Shown in pieces: positions 1-6,621 of a stretch of DNA of 46,154 nt. Below the pieces are notes generated by a model. It saw only the letters and a program-made list of their open reading frames with translations. It was not told the origin of the DNA and searched no databases. Numbering within the stretch: the stretch's first letter is position 1; every line of letters begins with the position of its first letter. The position numbers and the translations under genes were made by a program. Source of the stretch: a virus; IMG/VR virus record IMGVR_UViG_3300035703_004055, positions 1-46,154 of that record. One strand, given 5' to 3'.

Positions 1-543
1 TTAAAAATCACTGGCTTCCTTTTGAAGCATCTTTGTTTTAAAATCGGCAATGGCAGCAGTTATGGTAGCCGTCAAAGAATTTTTAGCATCTACGTAAGAT
101 GCGTTTACTTTTTTCTTTGAAACCATTGGGACAGATATATCTGTTTGATTTGCTGAAGTCATGATTCCGAACGTATAACCAAGCTGGCTGTTTACATTGT
201 CAAAATTTGTCAACATGTACTTAAATTTTCCATCTTTCACAAAAACGGAAATCATAAATGCAAAATCAAGTTTGTACACATTTGTTTTTCCTAAAAGCTT
301 ATAATCAACCGTGCTGGTAACAAAGCCTTTGCCTGTTAGCTCTCCGTTGTCCTTATCAACTATCTGGAAAACACTTTTACTGCTTTTAAACGATTCGTTA
401 AACCAGGTTCTAGCCCTTTCAAACAATTGTGCCTTAGTTGCGCCAGGTACAGAATCAATGCCAATGAAAGAAATGGCGGTGTCTTTTTGACCATACACCA
501 TATTGGCAAAGAGTATATACATTATGAATAATGCCTTTCTCAT
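1..543 (-). CDS. Secreted DUF4468-domain protein
   Basis: The 180-residue protein begins with a hydrophobic Sec-type signal peptide (about residues 1-18, ending near VYG-QKD). It resembles the Bacteroidota DUF4468 family (TBP-like fold): an early segment with GATKAQLFERARTWF, then alternating strands, and a helical end. The family's biochemical role is not known; it is exported to the periplasm or outer membrane. The gene lies downstream of the repressor in the same leftward direction, 92 bp away, so it may be a lysogenic-conversion (moron) gene expressed from the repressor side. It could equally be a flanking host gene, because the window edge coincides with its stop codon. The family assignment is by recognition of the pattern only. 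Confidence 0.75.
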   Translation of the reverse strand: MRKALFIMYILFANMVYGQKDTAISFIGIDSVPGATKAQLFERARTWFNESFKSSKSVFQIVDKDNGELTGKGFVTSTVDYKLLGKTNVYKLDFAFMISVFVKDGKFKYMLTNFDNVNSQLGYTFGIMTSANQTDISVPMVSKKKVNASYVDAKNSLTATITAAIADFKTKMLQKEASDF

Positions 544-635
544 TTTATCAATTTATTTAGATTTTATAATATAAGTTAGCTGCCCTTTAATCCTTCACCC
601 TAAAAGCTATACCATGAAAAAAGCCAAATCAAAAA

Positions 636-1046
636 CTATTTGCCTTCGCTCAGCAAGTCTTTTAAATTTATCTTGGTATCGCTCTCCAATTCGTCCAAAG
701 CTGCATCAATCGAAATGCCGTAAAGCTTTGCCTCATGCTTTGCCACCCGCTGAAACAAGGTCTTAACCAAGGCCTTTAATTGCAACCGATCCTTTTGTAC
801 CTGATCTTCTGTGTAAGTAATCTTTGAAACAATTGTTTCAGGATTTTTAAGTGTTTCTGTTTCTTCAACCTTAATATCGAATCCAAATGTATCCTGCCAT
901 TTTTCATAAAAAGAGTGCTTTGGATTCCTTTCTCCTGTTTCATACATCCCATACAACTGGCTTGTGATGCCGATTTTCTCAGCCATCTTTGATTTGGTCC
1001 ATCCCTTAGACTCTCTAAACAACTTCAATTTGTCTTTTATATCCAA
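636..1046 (-). CDS. XRE-family phage repressor (CI-like)
   Basis: Residues 1-60 form a classic XRE/Cro helix-turn-helix: the segment SKMAEKIGITSQLYGMYETGER contains the turn and recognition helices. The C-terminal part (about 75-136) is helical and charged and probably dimerises. No LexA-like Ser/Lys peptidase motif is visible, so induction would need an antirepressor or another route. The start codon is TTG (bases 1044-1046, complement strand): the first ATG lies at codon 20, inside the HTH, and an in-frame TAG sits a few codons upstream of the TTG. The gene diverges from the rightward early genes and faces an operator-like palindrome. It is the expected lysogeny repressor. Confidence 0.88.
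   Translation of the reverse strand: MDIKDKLKLFRESKGWTKSKMAEKIGITSQLYGMYETGERNPKHSFYEKWQDTFGFDIKVEETETLKNPETIVSKITYTEDQVQKDRLQLKALVKTLFQRVAKHEAKLYGISIDAALDELESDTKINLKDLLSEGK
825..840. promoter_or_regulatory. Operator-like perfect palindrome inside the repressor gene
   Basis: TGAAACAATTGTTTCA is a perfect 16-bp inverted repeat inside the repressor coding sequence. The same sequence recurs at 1088-1103 with 14 of 16 bases identical, within the early promoter. A second repressor site could allow looping or a roadblock on the repressor's own transcript. That function is inferred. Confidence 0.55.
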
Positions 1047-1078
1047 AAAAGAAATTTTAAAAAAATGTTTCTAAATGT

Positions 1079-1108
1079 TTTGTAAAATGAAACAATTGTT
1101 TATTTTTG
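1079..1108 (+). promoter_or_regulatory. Early rightward promoter with overlapping operator
   Basis: TTTG at 1079-1082, an 18-bp spacer and TATTTTTG at 1101-1108 match the Bacteroidota -33/-7 consensus (TTTG, TAnnTTTG). The first early gene starts 26 bases downstream. The spacer and the first bases of the -7 box hold TGAAACAATTGTTTAT (1088-1103), near-identical to the palindrome at 825-840. A longer inverted repeat, TGAAACA (1088-1094) with TGTTTCA (1107-1113), surrounds the -7 box. Repressor bound here would block RNA polymerase directly. Confidence 0.65.
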
Positions 1109-1133
1109 TTTCACGATAACAAAACAACGCTAA

Positions 1134-1463
1134 ATGGATGCTAAATTAGTAAAAAAGGTTGCCAAAAAGCAAATAACAATTATTGATTTCGACGGCAACC
1201 TCTATCAAGATAGCCATATTGTGGCTTATCCTTCTGATAATCAACACCCTGCAACCATCACCATTTCGGTAGCACAATTTCAATCTTTTGTAGAAAACAA
1301 AGGCCTCAACCAATGGTGCAACGATTTTAATGACCCTTCTCAACCCGATGGTCATGGTCAGCTAACAGGCATCACACCATGGCAAGATTACTGGTACCAA
1401 TACCATCACGCAGTTATCTGCCAACACCTTACCCAATTCGTACAAAAAAACACAATTCACTAA
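1134..1463 (+). CDS. Early phage protein of unknown function
   Basis: This 109-residue protein is the first rightward gene after the early promoter. It starts at an ATG 26 bases past the -7 box. The N-terminus is basic (KLVKKVAKKQ), followed by a beta-rich part (ITIIDFDGNLY) and an aromatic, Gln-rich C-terminal half (WQDYWYQYHH). I do not recognise a family. The position corresponds to where other temperate phages keep cro-like or antirepressor functions, but no helix-turn-helix is evident. It is followed after one base by the next gene and is clearly co-transcribed with it. Confidence 0.7.
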   Translation: MDAKLVKKVAKKQITIIDFDGNLYQDSHIVAYPSDNQHPATITISVAQFQSFVENKGLNQWCNDFNDPSQPDGHGQLTGITPWQDYWYQYHHAVICQHLTQFVQKNTIH

Positions 1464-1464
1464 T

Positions 1465-1767
1465 ATGAGCACAACACCTTGTTTCATCACAGCCGATTAC
1501 CTCAAGTCGCTTAAAGACAGTAGACTTTTAGAAAAAGAAGATGCCGCAAAAATTAGCCAGCTTACCAAAGAAAGACAAATGCGCAGCGGCAAAGGCTACA
1601 AAGCCGGACAGGTAAGAAACTTTCTCTTTCATGGCCATACCATGACCATTGAAATGATGACTTGCATCACCGATTATTTTGAAGCCAAACTTCAAATGCG
1701 TAAAGAACTCCTCACCAAACAACAAAAGTTTATTGCCACCCTACAGCAAGTACAAGAAGTGGCATAA
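1465..1767 (+). CDS. Early phage protein of unknown function
   Basis: The 100-residue protein is mostly helical and charged. It has a middle segment rich in Lys, Gly and Arg (QMRSGKGYKAGQVRNF) and a C-terminal helix with many Lys and Gln (about 70-100). The composition suggests nucleic-acid or protein binding, but no named domain is recognised. It begins one base after the stop of the preceding gene and lies in the same early operon. A leader with the ACTATAAACAC motif separates it from the next gene. Confidence 0.7.
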   Translation: MSTTPCFITADYLKSLKDSRLLEKEDAAKISQLTKERQMRSGKGYKAGQVRNFLFHGHTMTIEMMTCITDYFEAKLQMRKELLTKQQKFIATLQQVQEVA

Positions 1768-1780
1768 AACTATACCAATC

Positions 1781-1791
1781 ACTATAAACAC
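1781..1791 (+). promoter_or_regulatory. Leader motif ACTATAAACAC, copy 1
   Basis: This is one of four exact copies of the 11-mer in the early region. It ends 6 bases before the ATG of the gene at 1798. Three of the four copies end 0 to 6 bases from a start codon, so it looks like a translation-initiation or leader element rather than a promoter box. Confidence 0.5.
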
Positions 1792-1797
1792 AACATC

Positions 1798-2160
1798 ATG
1801 AAAGTAATTTTTGACTACAACGTACCTGCCGAATTTGTATTAGACAAAATGCCCGATGTAATGATTAGGGTAGAAGCAGAAATACTCAACCTGGGCACAG
1901 CTACCGAAACTGTTTTTCTCCGCAATATCAGCGGCACCGGTCTTAACATGTTATGGGCTTTGCAAACCAGCGATGCGTTGTTTTTACAAGTGCAACAACA
2001 TGCCGGCTTAGTTGCAAGAAACGAATTGCAACACCTTTCACTAGCTAATGCTATCCCGCTTAGCGATGATGATATGAAAGCAAAGTTTGGTTTTACAGCT
2101 AACCAAGCTGCCCAAATTTTTGAAGCAACCCGAGTACATGAACCCGAAAATCAAAACTAA
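1798..2160 (+). CDS. Early phage protein of unknown function
   Basis: The 120-residue protein has a beta-rich N-terminal half (MKVIFDYNVPAEF; EAEILNLGTATETVFLRNIS) and a more helical C-terminal half ending in acidic and Asn-rich residues. There is no signal peptide or membrane segment and I do not recognise the family. The start is preceded by the repeated ACTATAAACAC leader. The stop codon overlaps the next ATG (TAATG), which suggests coupled translation with the small membrane protein that follows. Confidence 0.7.
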   Translation: MKVIFDYNVPAEFVLDKMPDVMIRVEAEILNLGTATETVFLRNISGTGLNMLWALQTSDALFLQVQQHAGLVARNELQHLSLANAIPLSDDDMKAKFGFTANQAAQIFEATRVHEPENQN

Positions 2161-2372
2161 TGGTCTACCTCATTATTGCCCTCGTAATGCTGAGTTTGTA
2201 TTTGGGCTTTTGGTGGATGATTTTAAACATGGCTATACGCTTTACTAAACCAACAATATCAGAACAACATGAGCGAATTAGTACAACTGGTAAAACAACA
2301 GGGAGAGGAAATAAAGTACCTCACCAACCTAGTAAAACAATTGTATTCCCTCGTATCAAAAGACAAAATTGA
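2160..2372 (+). CDS. Small membrane protein (overlapping gene)
   Basis: The first 27 residues are one strong hydrophobic helix (VYLIIALVMLSLYLGFWWMI). A basic tail of about 40 residues follows. The ATG overlaps the stop codon of the preceding gene. The last 104 bases overlap the next gene in another frame. The membrane helix is convincing; the overlapped basic tail could simply be read-through of the other frame. Function unknown. A small single-pass inner-membrane protein in an early phage operon may act in superinfection exclusion or host takeover, but nothing in the sequence shows this. Confidence 0.45.
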   Translation: MVYLIIALVMLSLYLGFWWMILNMAIRFTKPTISEQHERISTTGKTTGRGNKVPHQPSKTIVFPRIKRQN

Positions 2373-2574
2373 TACCACTTGGGTAAGTGAAGCAGATGCT
2401 GCAGCCATGTTTGGTTACGAAAGTACAGACTGGTTTAGACGAAAAGTAAAAGCAGCCCAAGCAGACGTTACAGATCAGCTTCATGGTATTGAATACCGGA
2501 ATACCAATGGAAGAAATTACCAATACAACCGCCGGGATTTAATCAAATGTAAAAACAGACATACACATGGGTAG
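2269..2574 (+). CDS. Helix-turn-helix / excisionase-like DNA-binding protein
   Basis: The N-terminal 30 residues form a short amphipathic coiled coil (SELVQLVKQQGEEIKYLTNL). The segment WVSEADAAAMFGYESTDWFRRKV looks like a winged-helix/excisionase-type HTH, in which an alpha-helix containing the AAAMFG turn is followed by a recognition helix. A polar tail with YQYNRRDLIKCK follows. This architecture is common in Bacteroidota mobile-element proteins that bind DNA near att sites or promoters. It could be the excisionase partner of the right-end integrase, although it is far from that gene. The assignment is from pattern only. Confidence 0.6.
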   Translation: MSELVQLVKQQGEEIKYLTNLVKQLYSLVSKDKIDTTWVSEADAAAMFGYESTDWFRRKVKAAQADVTDQLHGIEYRNTNGRNYQYNRRDLIKCKNRHTHG

Positions 2575-2638
2575 CATTTTAATAGCCATTGCATTTGTTT
2601 GGGTGATGCATATTAAGGACGAAAAAAAACCGGCCTAG
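2567..2638 (+). CDS. Possible 23-residue membrane peptide
   Basis: An ATG overlapping the end of the preceding gene (ATGGGTAG) opens a 23-codon frame: a hydrophobic stretch SILIAIAFVWVM followed by a charged end (HIKDEKKPA). The stop-start overlap and the clean single helix make it a plausible tiny gene. It is too short to be sure from sequence alone. Confidence 0.3.
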   Translation: MGSILIAIAFVWVMHIKDEKKPA

Positions 2639-2648
2639 AGAAGCCGGT
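2622..2648 (-). terminator. Intrinsic terminator oriented leftward
   Basis: ACCGGC (2629-2634) pairs with GCCGGT (2643-2648) around an 8-base loop. The run of eight A at 2622-2629 becomes a U-tract only for leftward transcripts. On the rightward strand no T-tract follows the hairpin. No leftward gene is visible between here and 2160, so it may stop antisense transcription toward the early genes. Confidence 0.45.
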
Positions 2649-2673
2649 CCTATAATCAAACCCATAAGGCTTA

Positions 2674-2721
2674 ACTATAAACACAGTACAAAACTACATT
2701 CTTTTTTTTAACTATAAACAC
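2674..2721 (+). repeat. Duplicated leader motif ACTATAAACAC, copies 2 and 3
   Basis: Two exact copies lie at 2674-2684 and 2711-2721, 37 bases apart, in the untranslated leader before the gene at 2728. The leader otherwise holds only the reverse-oriented hairpin and a T-rich run at 2702-2709. Confidence 0.55.
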
Positions 2722-2727
2722 TTAGCT

Positions 2728-3822
2728 ATGCCGCTACTTAAAGCAAACGAGCCACTACCACAAAGACCCGTGGTAATCGCCATCTACGGAGAGCCGGGCT
2801 CTTGTAAAACAACACTGGGCAACACCTCTAATCAGGTTGTAGTATTAGACTTTGACCGGGGCGTTAGTCGCTCTCTATTCAGACAAGATACCGTTATCGT
2901 CAACAGTTGGGATGATGTAATTGCCGAAGAGCAAGCCGGTACATTCAAGAACTACAAAACAGTAGTGATTGACACTGCCAAAGCTGCACTAGATGACTTT
3001 TTAATGAGTTATGTAGTAAAGCGAGATTTCAAGCTAAAAACCAATAAGCTGAAAGCCTATGGTGAAATTGGTGACGAGTTTAAATTGTTCTTGAACAATC
3101 GCCGTACCGAAGGACTAGATGTGGTGATCATTGCCCACGCCAAAAAAGACGAGGATACCAAGAAAAGTATTCCCGATGTAACAGGCCAGTCCTATCAATT
3201 GATTTTGAGAGTAGCTGATCAGGTAGGCTATGTAAGCTTTCAAAACAATCACCGCAACATTCAATGGTCACCAACTGATTTAACCATTGGTAAAAATACT
3301 GCCAACCTTCCTATGATGCAAGTTCCGGACAAGACAGATCCGGCATTAAAACACTTTATGGCAAATGTGATTGAGCAGGTTAAAGGTTCTATTGTAGCCA
3401 TTAACGAAGCACAAGAAGAAGCCATGAAGAAATTTGAAAGCATTCAGCAAAGCATTAATGATGCTAGCTCTTTTGAAGATCTCGGTTTAATCATTACGGT
3501 ATTAAATGAGCAACCTACTTATTTGAAATTGCAGGGTATGCAGTTGATGCAAAATAAAGGAGTTGAATTCATTACTGCTGTTACCACTGCAGATGGTTTA
3601 AACGAAGCATTATCATTCTACCTCACTAACAATTGCCGCACCAATGAGGCACAATCAGCCATGAAGCAAGTGCAAGAAAAGTTGGGGTTGAAGTTTGATA
3701 AATCAACCGCCAAATTCTTTGCCCCTACGCCGGAGCCACCGGTTGCAGATGAGGCTACAGGTGCAGGGCAACCATTACCCAATAAAGAACTGGCAGCGCA
3801 ACCGGCCATGACTTTTGAATAA
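2728..3822 (+). CDS. RecA-fold ATPase, Sak4-like recombinase
   Basis: Residues 14-230 form an AAA_24/RecA-like core. The P-loop is GEPGSCKT (21-28), with Cys where the consensus Gly precedes Lys. The Walker B strand is YKTVVIDT (near 77-83), and a later strand LDVVIIAHAKKD fits the sensor position. Such ATPases (Sak4 group) act in phage single-strand annealing and strand exchange, normally beside an SSB and an exonuclease. Here a RecB-type nuclease and a DnaQ-type exonuclease follow. Residues 230-364 are an extra helical region with a Pro/Ala-rich end, longer than the compact family members, possibly for partner binding. Start: ATG 7 bases after the ACTATAAACAC motif. Confidence 0.8.
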   Translation: MPLLKANEPLPQRPVVIAIYGEPGSCKTTLGNTSNQVVVLDFDRGVSRSLFRQDTVIVNSWDDVIAEEQAGTFKNYKTVVIDTAKAALDDFLMSYVVKRDFKLKTNKLKAYGEIGDEFKLFLNNRRTEGLDVVIIAHAKKDEDTKKSIPDVTGQSYQLILRVADQVGYVSFQNNHRNIQWSPTDLTIGKNTANLPMMQVPDKTDPALKHFMANVIEQVKGSIVAINEAQEEAMKKFESIQQSINDASSFEDLGLIITVLNEQPTYLKLQGMQLMQNKGVEFITAVTTADGLNEALSFYLTNNCRTNEAQSAMKQVQEKLGLKFDKSTAKFFAPTPEPPVADEATGAGQPLPNKELAAQPAMTFE

Positions 3823-3841
3823 ACCCTTTTCCTCAATTTAA

Positions 3842-3852
3842 ACTATAAACAC
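3842..3852 (+). promoter_or_regulatory. Leader motif ACTATAAACAC, copy 4
   Basis: The copy ends directly against the ATG of the next gene (3853). The motif position relative to the start codon varies from 0 to 6 bases, so it is more likely an A-rich initiation context or a processing site than a Shine-Dalgarno element. Confidence 0.5.
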
Positions 3853-4716
3853 ATGGTTACAGTAATTCGTCCCGATGCGATTAAAGCAGGGGACATCCAA
3901 CAAGTAAAGGCAGATCTTACCAAGTTTGATATTGCCAAACAAGTAGTGGATGAGGCTATTGAAGCACTCAAACCACACCTGCAGATTAAAGATGAAACAC
4001 AAATGCAGGAAGCACTAGAATTGGCGAAGGATGCCAATAAAGTGTCGAAAGCAATTGAAGACAAGCGTAAAGAACTGGGTGGTCCCTTTGCAGATGCAAA
4101 GAAGGAAATTGACAACTATGCAAAGTCAATGACTACCGGTTTAGACAACCAAGTTACTGCTGTAAAGAATGCCATCCTTGTCTTTCAAAAGGCAGAGGAA
4201 AAACGTAAGCTTCAAGAGAAAGCAGCACTACGTCAAAAGTATTTGATCAATGAATTGGGTTTTCAATACAACGGCACTGTTGACCGCTACGAGTTAGCAG
4301 GTGTTGGCAGTATGAGCAGCAATGAAATTACCAATTACGATGACGCTTCTTTCAATCATGTATGCAACGGTTTTTTAGAAAGCATTCGCCGCAACAACGA
4401 ACAGAAAGCAGCAGAAGCATTAGCCAACAAAGATTTGGTAGATGCTTTTGGAGATGCTGAAGATGTAGCGGAAATAGCTACAGCTACTCAAGCTGTAAGC
4501 ATTGCACCTCCTCCACCTTCTCCGGTATTTAATACCACTACCGTTAAAGCAAAAGGAACAACGCTCCGTTGGACGTTTGAATTAACCGATACTACACAAA
4601 TACCAAGAGAATATTTAGTGGTAGATGAAGCTGCCATCAGAAAGGCAGTGAATGCCGGTGTTCGAACTATACCAGGTGTAAAGATTTTTCAGACCGAATC
4701 TTTAGCGCTTCGTTAA
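3853..4716 (+). CDS. Coiled-coil recombination-module protein, DUF1351-like
   Basis: Residues 40-140 are a long charged coiled coil (EALELAKDANKVSKAIEDKR and onward). A Pro-rich linker PPPPSP lies near 217. The last 55 residues carry the pattern RWTFELTDTTQIPREYLVVD ... AIRKAVNAGVRTIPGVKIF, which is typical of DUF1351-like phage proteins found beside recombinases and nucleases. No catalytic motif is visible. The likely role is structural or accessory in the recombination complex with the upstream ATPase and downstream nuclease; this is inferred from position. A strong terminator follows its stop codon. Confidence 0.7.
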   Translation: MVTVIRPDAIKAGDIQQVKADLTKFDIAKQVVDEAIEALKPHLQIKDETQMQEALELAKDANKVSKAIEDKRKELGGPFADAKKEIDNYAKSMTTGLDNQVTAVKNAILVFQKAEEKRKLQEKAALRQKYLINELGFQYNGTVDRYELAGVGSMSSNEITNYDDASFNHVCNGFLESIRRNNEQKAAEALANKDLVDAFGDAEDVAEIATATQAVSIAPPPPSPVFNTTTVKAKGTTLRWTFELTDTTQIPREYLVVDEAAIRKAVNAGVRTIPGVKIFQTESLALR

Positions 4717-4723
4717 TCATCTT

Positions 4724-4757
4724 CCCGACATCGGGAAATCGATGTCGGGTTTATTTT
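4724..4757 (+). terminator. Intrinsic terminator within the early operon
   Basis: CCCGACATCG (4724-4733) pairs perfectly with CGATGTCGGG (4740-4749) around GGAAAT, then a T-rich run TTTATTTTTT follows (4750-4759). The next gene starts 8 bases after the hairpin with no consensus promoter between. Either readthrough/antitermination feeds the nuclease genes, or expression is deliberately stepped down here. Confidence 0.8.
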
Positions 4758-4764
4758 TTATAAT

Positions 4765-5448
4765 ATGAAAAGAATATCTGTTACTACCCTAGAGAAGTTT
4801 CGCCGATACATGGCAGAGACTTCACCATTCGATACAGAAGCATCGTTGATTGAATCACTTAAAGGCATGTTTAAGGGTAACGATAAAACCTATTTGGGCT
4901 CTGCTTACCACAAAATTGTAGAGGGCAAATTTGAAATGAGCGGACCGTTTATTCTTGCGGACGACTTTGTCTTTACTGCGGAACAATATGCACCTGCTTT
5001 ATTGTATCGCAATCTGCATCCAACCATGCAACATGAAGTGCCGGTGAATAAAGTGTACGAAACAATGTATGGTCCTATACAAGTAACCGGACGTTTGGAT
5101 GGCATAGAAGGTGCACAAGGTAGAGATGTAAAATTAAAGTTTGCATCTCCGGATATGCAAGAGTATCATGACAGTTGCCAATGGAGATTTTATTTGGATA
5201 TGTTGATGGCAGATGTGTTTTGGTACGATGTGTTTGAAGTAAAGCAATTCAAACAACTACCTGTTCAAAAGCCATACATCATAAGAGAGGTGGCAATCGT
5301 GCCGCATGAGCCTTACCAGTGCTTAAGGTACCAGGGCATGGGAGATGATGTCCTGCAGGTGCTCAATCAATTTCTTTCCTATATCGAAGATCGTCAATTC
5401 CATCACTTACTAAAACCAGCAATGCAACATGAAAATATTATTTTTTGA
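4765..5448 (+). CDS. PD-(D/E)XK nuclease, RecB/Cas4-like phage exonuclease
   Basis: The 227-residue protein carries the RecB-family signature in order: GSAYHKIVE (G45, H49, E53), GRLDGIEG (D112), DVKLK (D121 and K123) and a QWRFY helix (about 138-142). These correspond to motifs I, II, III and the QxxxY motif. Family members degrade double-stranded DNA ends to give the single strands used by an annealing recombinase, which fits the upstream RecA-fold ATPase. Motif III uses DVK rather than the commoner ExK. The 3' end overlaps the next gene by 20 bases. Confidence 0.82.
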   Translation: MKRISVTTLEKFRRYMAETSPFDTEASLIESLKGMFKGNDKTYLGSAYHKIVEGKFEMSGPFILADDFVFTAEQYAPALLYRNLHPTMQHEVPVNKVYETMYGPIQVTGRLDGIEGAQGRDVKLKFASPDMQEYHDSCQWRFYLDMLMADVFWYDVFEVKQFKQLPVQKPYIIREVAIVPHEPYQCLRYQGMGDDVLQVLNQFLSYIEDRQFHHLLKPAMQHENIIF

Positions 5449-6028
5449 TACCGAAACAACCGGTAAACCGATAGACTACAAAGCATCTTACGAAGATGTA
5501 AACAACTGGCCAAGGGTTACACAAATCGCATGGCTATTATGTGATGAAACAGGAGAAACATTAACTGCTTTTCAATCATTGGTGAAGCCTAATGGTTGGG
5601 AAATACCAAAGGAAGAGTTTTTCATTAAGAACAATATGAGTACTGAAAGATGTGAAGAAGAAGGCAGATCAATAGAAAGTATTCTGGAGTTTTTGTATGA
5701 CTATAAACAACAGGCTGATTTCCTAGTAGCCCACAACTTAAGCTTTGATCATAGAGTATTATGGGCTGAATTTATTCGTGCCGGCATGGAGCCACGCAAG
5801 GGTATGAATAAGATTTGTACCATGATGAAATCAACCAATGTTTGCAAGCTACCTGCTCCCAATGGTCGTGGTTATAAATGGCCAAAGCTTGAAGAGCTGT
5901 ACCGCTTTTTATTCAACAAAGAAATGGAAGGTGCTCACGATGCCATGGCAGACATCACTGCTACCAAGGATTGCTTCTTTGAATTGGTAAAAAGAAATTT
6001 TATCACCCTTGAAATTCCTACTGTCTAA
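5429..6028 (+). CDS. DnaQ-like DEDDh 3'-5' exonuclease
   Basis: All three exonuclease motifs are present: ExoI FFDTETTG (D7, E9), ExoII HNLSFDHRVL (D107) and ExoIII HDAMADITAT (H170, D175). The H-x4-D spacing places it in the DEDDh class with the DNA polymerase III epsilon subunit. It has no polymerase-linked domain and is a stand-alone 199-residue enzyme, likely for proofreading, end trimming or degradation of host DNA. It overlaps the RecB-like nuclease gene by 20 bases and the next ATG by one base, so the nucleases are translationally linked. Confidence 0.9.
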   Translation: MKILFFDTETTGKPIDYKASYEDVNNWPRVTQIAWLLCDETGETLTAFQSLVKPNGWEIPKEEFFIKNNMSTERCEEEGRSIESILEFLYDYKQQADFLVAHNLSFDHRVLWAEFIRAGMEPRKGMNKICTMMKSTNVCKLPAPNGRGYKWPKLEELYRFLFNKEMEGAHDAMADITATKDCFFELVKRNFITLEIPTV

Positions 6029-6282
6029 TGCAAGAACAAATTAAAGATGCTTTTAAAGCAATAACCAAAGGCACAGGCGATCGCTTACGGATTCAGCCCG
6101 AATTAAAAGTAACGAGAAGTGGAGACACACTTTACATCAGTGAGCTAAGAAAAACAACGGTGAGCATGATGGCAGTAGTTGAAGTGGTAAGCTCCGGCAA
6201 AAGCGATAAGGCTCCTATGCCTTTGGGTGCATTGGATGCACACACCTTACAATGTATTCTTAACCGTTTAAAATCGATGTAA
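6028..6282 (+). CDS. Small phage protein of unknown function
   Basis: The 84-residue protein looks like a small alpha/beta fold: a helical N-terminus (EQIKDAFKAITKG), two strands (LRIQPELKVTRSGDTLYIS), then a polar loop and a C-terminal helix. I do not recognise it. The start overlaps the exonuclease stop (TAATG) and its own stop overlaps the next ATG. It therefore sits in a tightly packed nucleic-acid processing operon and is likely a partner protein. Confidence 0.7.
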   Translation: MQEQIKDAFKAITKGTGDRLRIQPELKVTRSGDTLYISELRKTTVSMMAVVEVVSSGKSDKAPMPLGALDAHTLQCILNRLKSM

Positions 6283-6614
6283 TGAGCGAAAAAACAACAT
6301 TCGAAGCTTGGTGTATTGTTGAATTATTTGGACACCAACGCATTGCCGGAAAATGTTCCGAACAAAACATTGCTGGTGTAAACATGCTAAGGGTTGATGT
6401 TCCTGAAACAGCTAAACAACCGGCATTTACAAAGCTATTTGGTGGAGCTGCCATTTATGCCATAAACCCGGTGGATGAAGTTACGGCAACACTCACTGCA
6501 AGTGAATTGAATGCCGGACCAATTACCAGTTGGCAAGGTGAAACATTCAGCAATAAATATTTAGCAGAAAAAGCAAAAGGTGAATTGCCTTATTCTGACG
6601 ATTTGCCGTACTAA
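6282..6614 (+). CDS. Conserved phage-type protein with an SSB-like acidic tip
   Basis: The 110-residue protein has the pattern EAWCIVELFGHQRIAGK ... NMLRVDVPET ... AIYAINPVDE, a recognisable but functionally unassigned family in phages and bacteria. It ends in PYSDDLPY. This tail resembles the C-terminal DDxPF peptide by which single-stranded DNA-binding proteins recruit partners. The N-terminal part does not show an obvious OB fold, so calling it an SSB would go too far. It overlaps the preceding gene by one base and ends 7 bases before the methylase start. Confidence 0.6.
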   Translation: MSEKTTFEAWCIVELFGHQRIAGKCSEQNIAGVNMLRVDVPETAKQPAFTKLFGGAAIYAINPVDEVTATLTASELNAGPITSWQGETFSNKYLAEKAKGELPYSDDLPY

Positions 6615-6621
6615 AAAAAAA

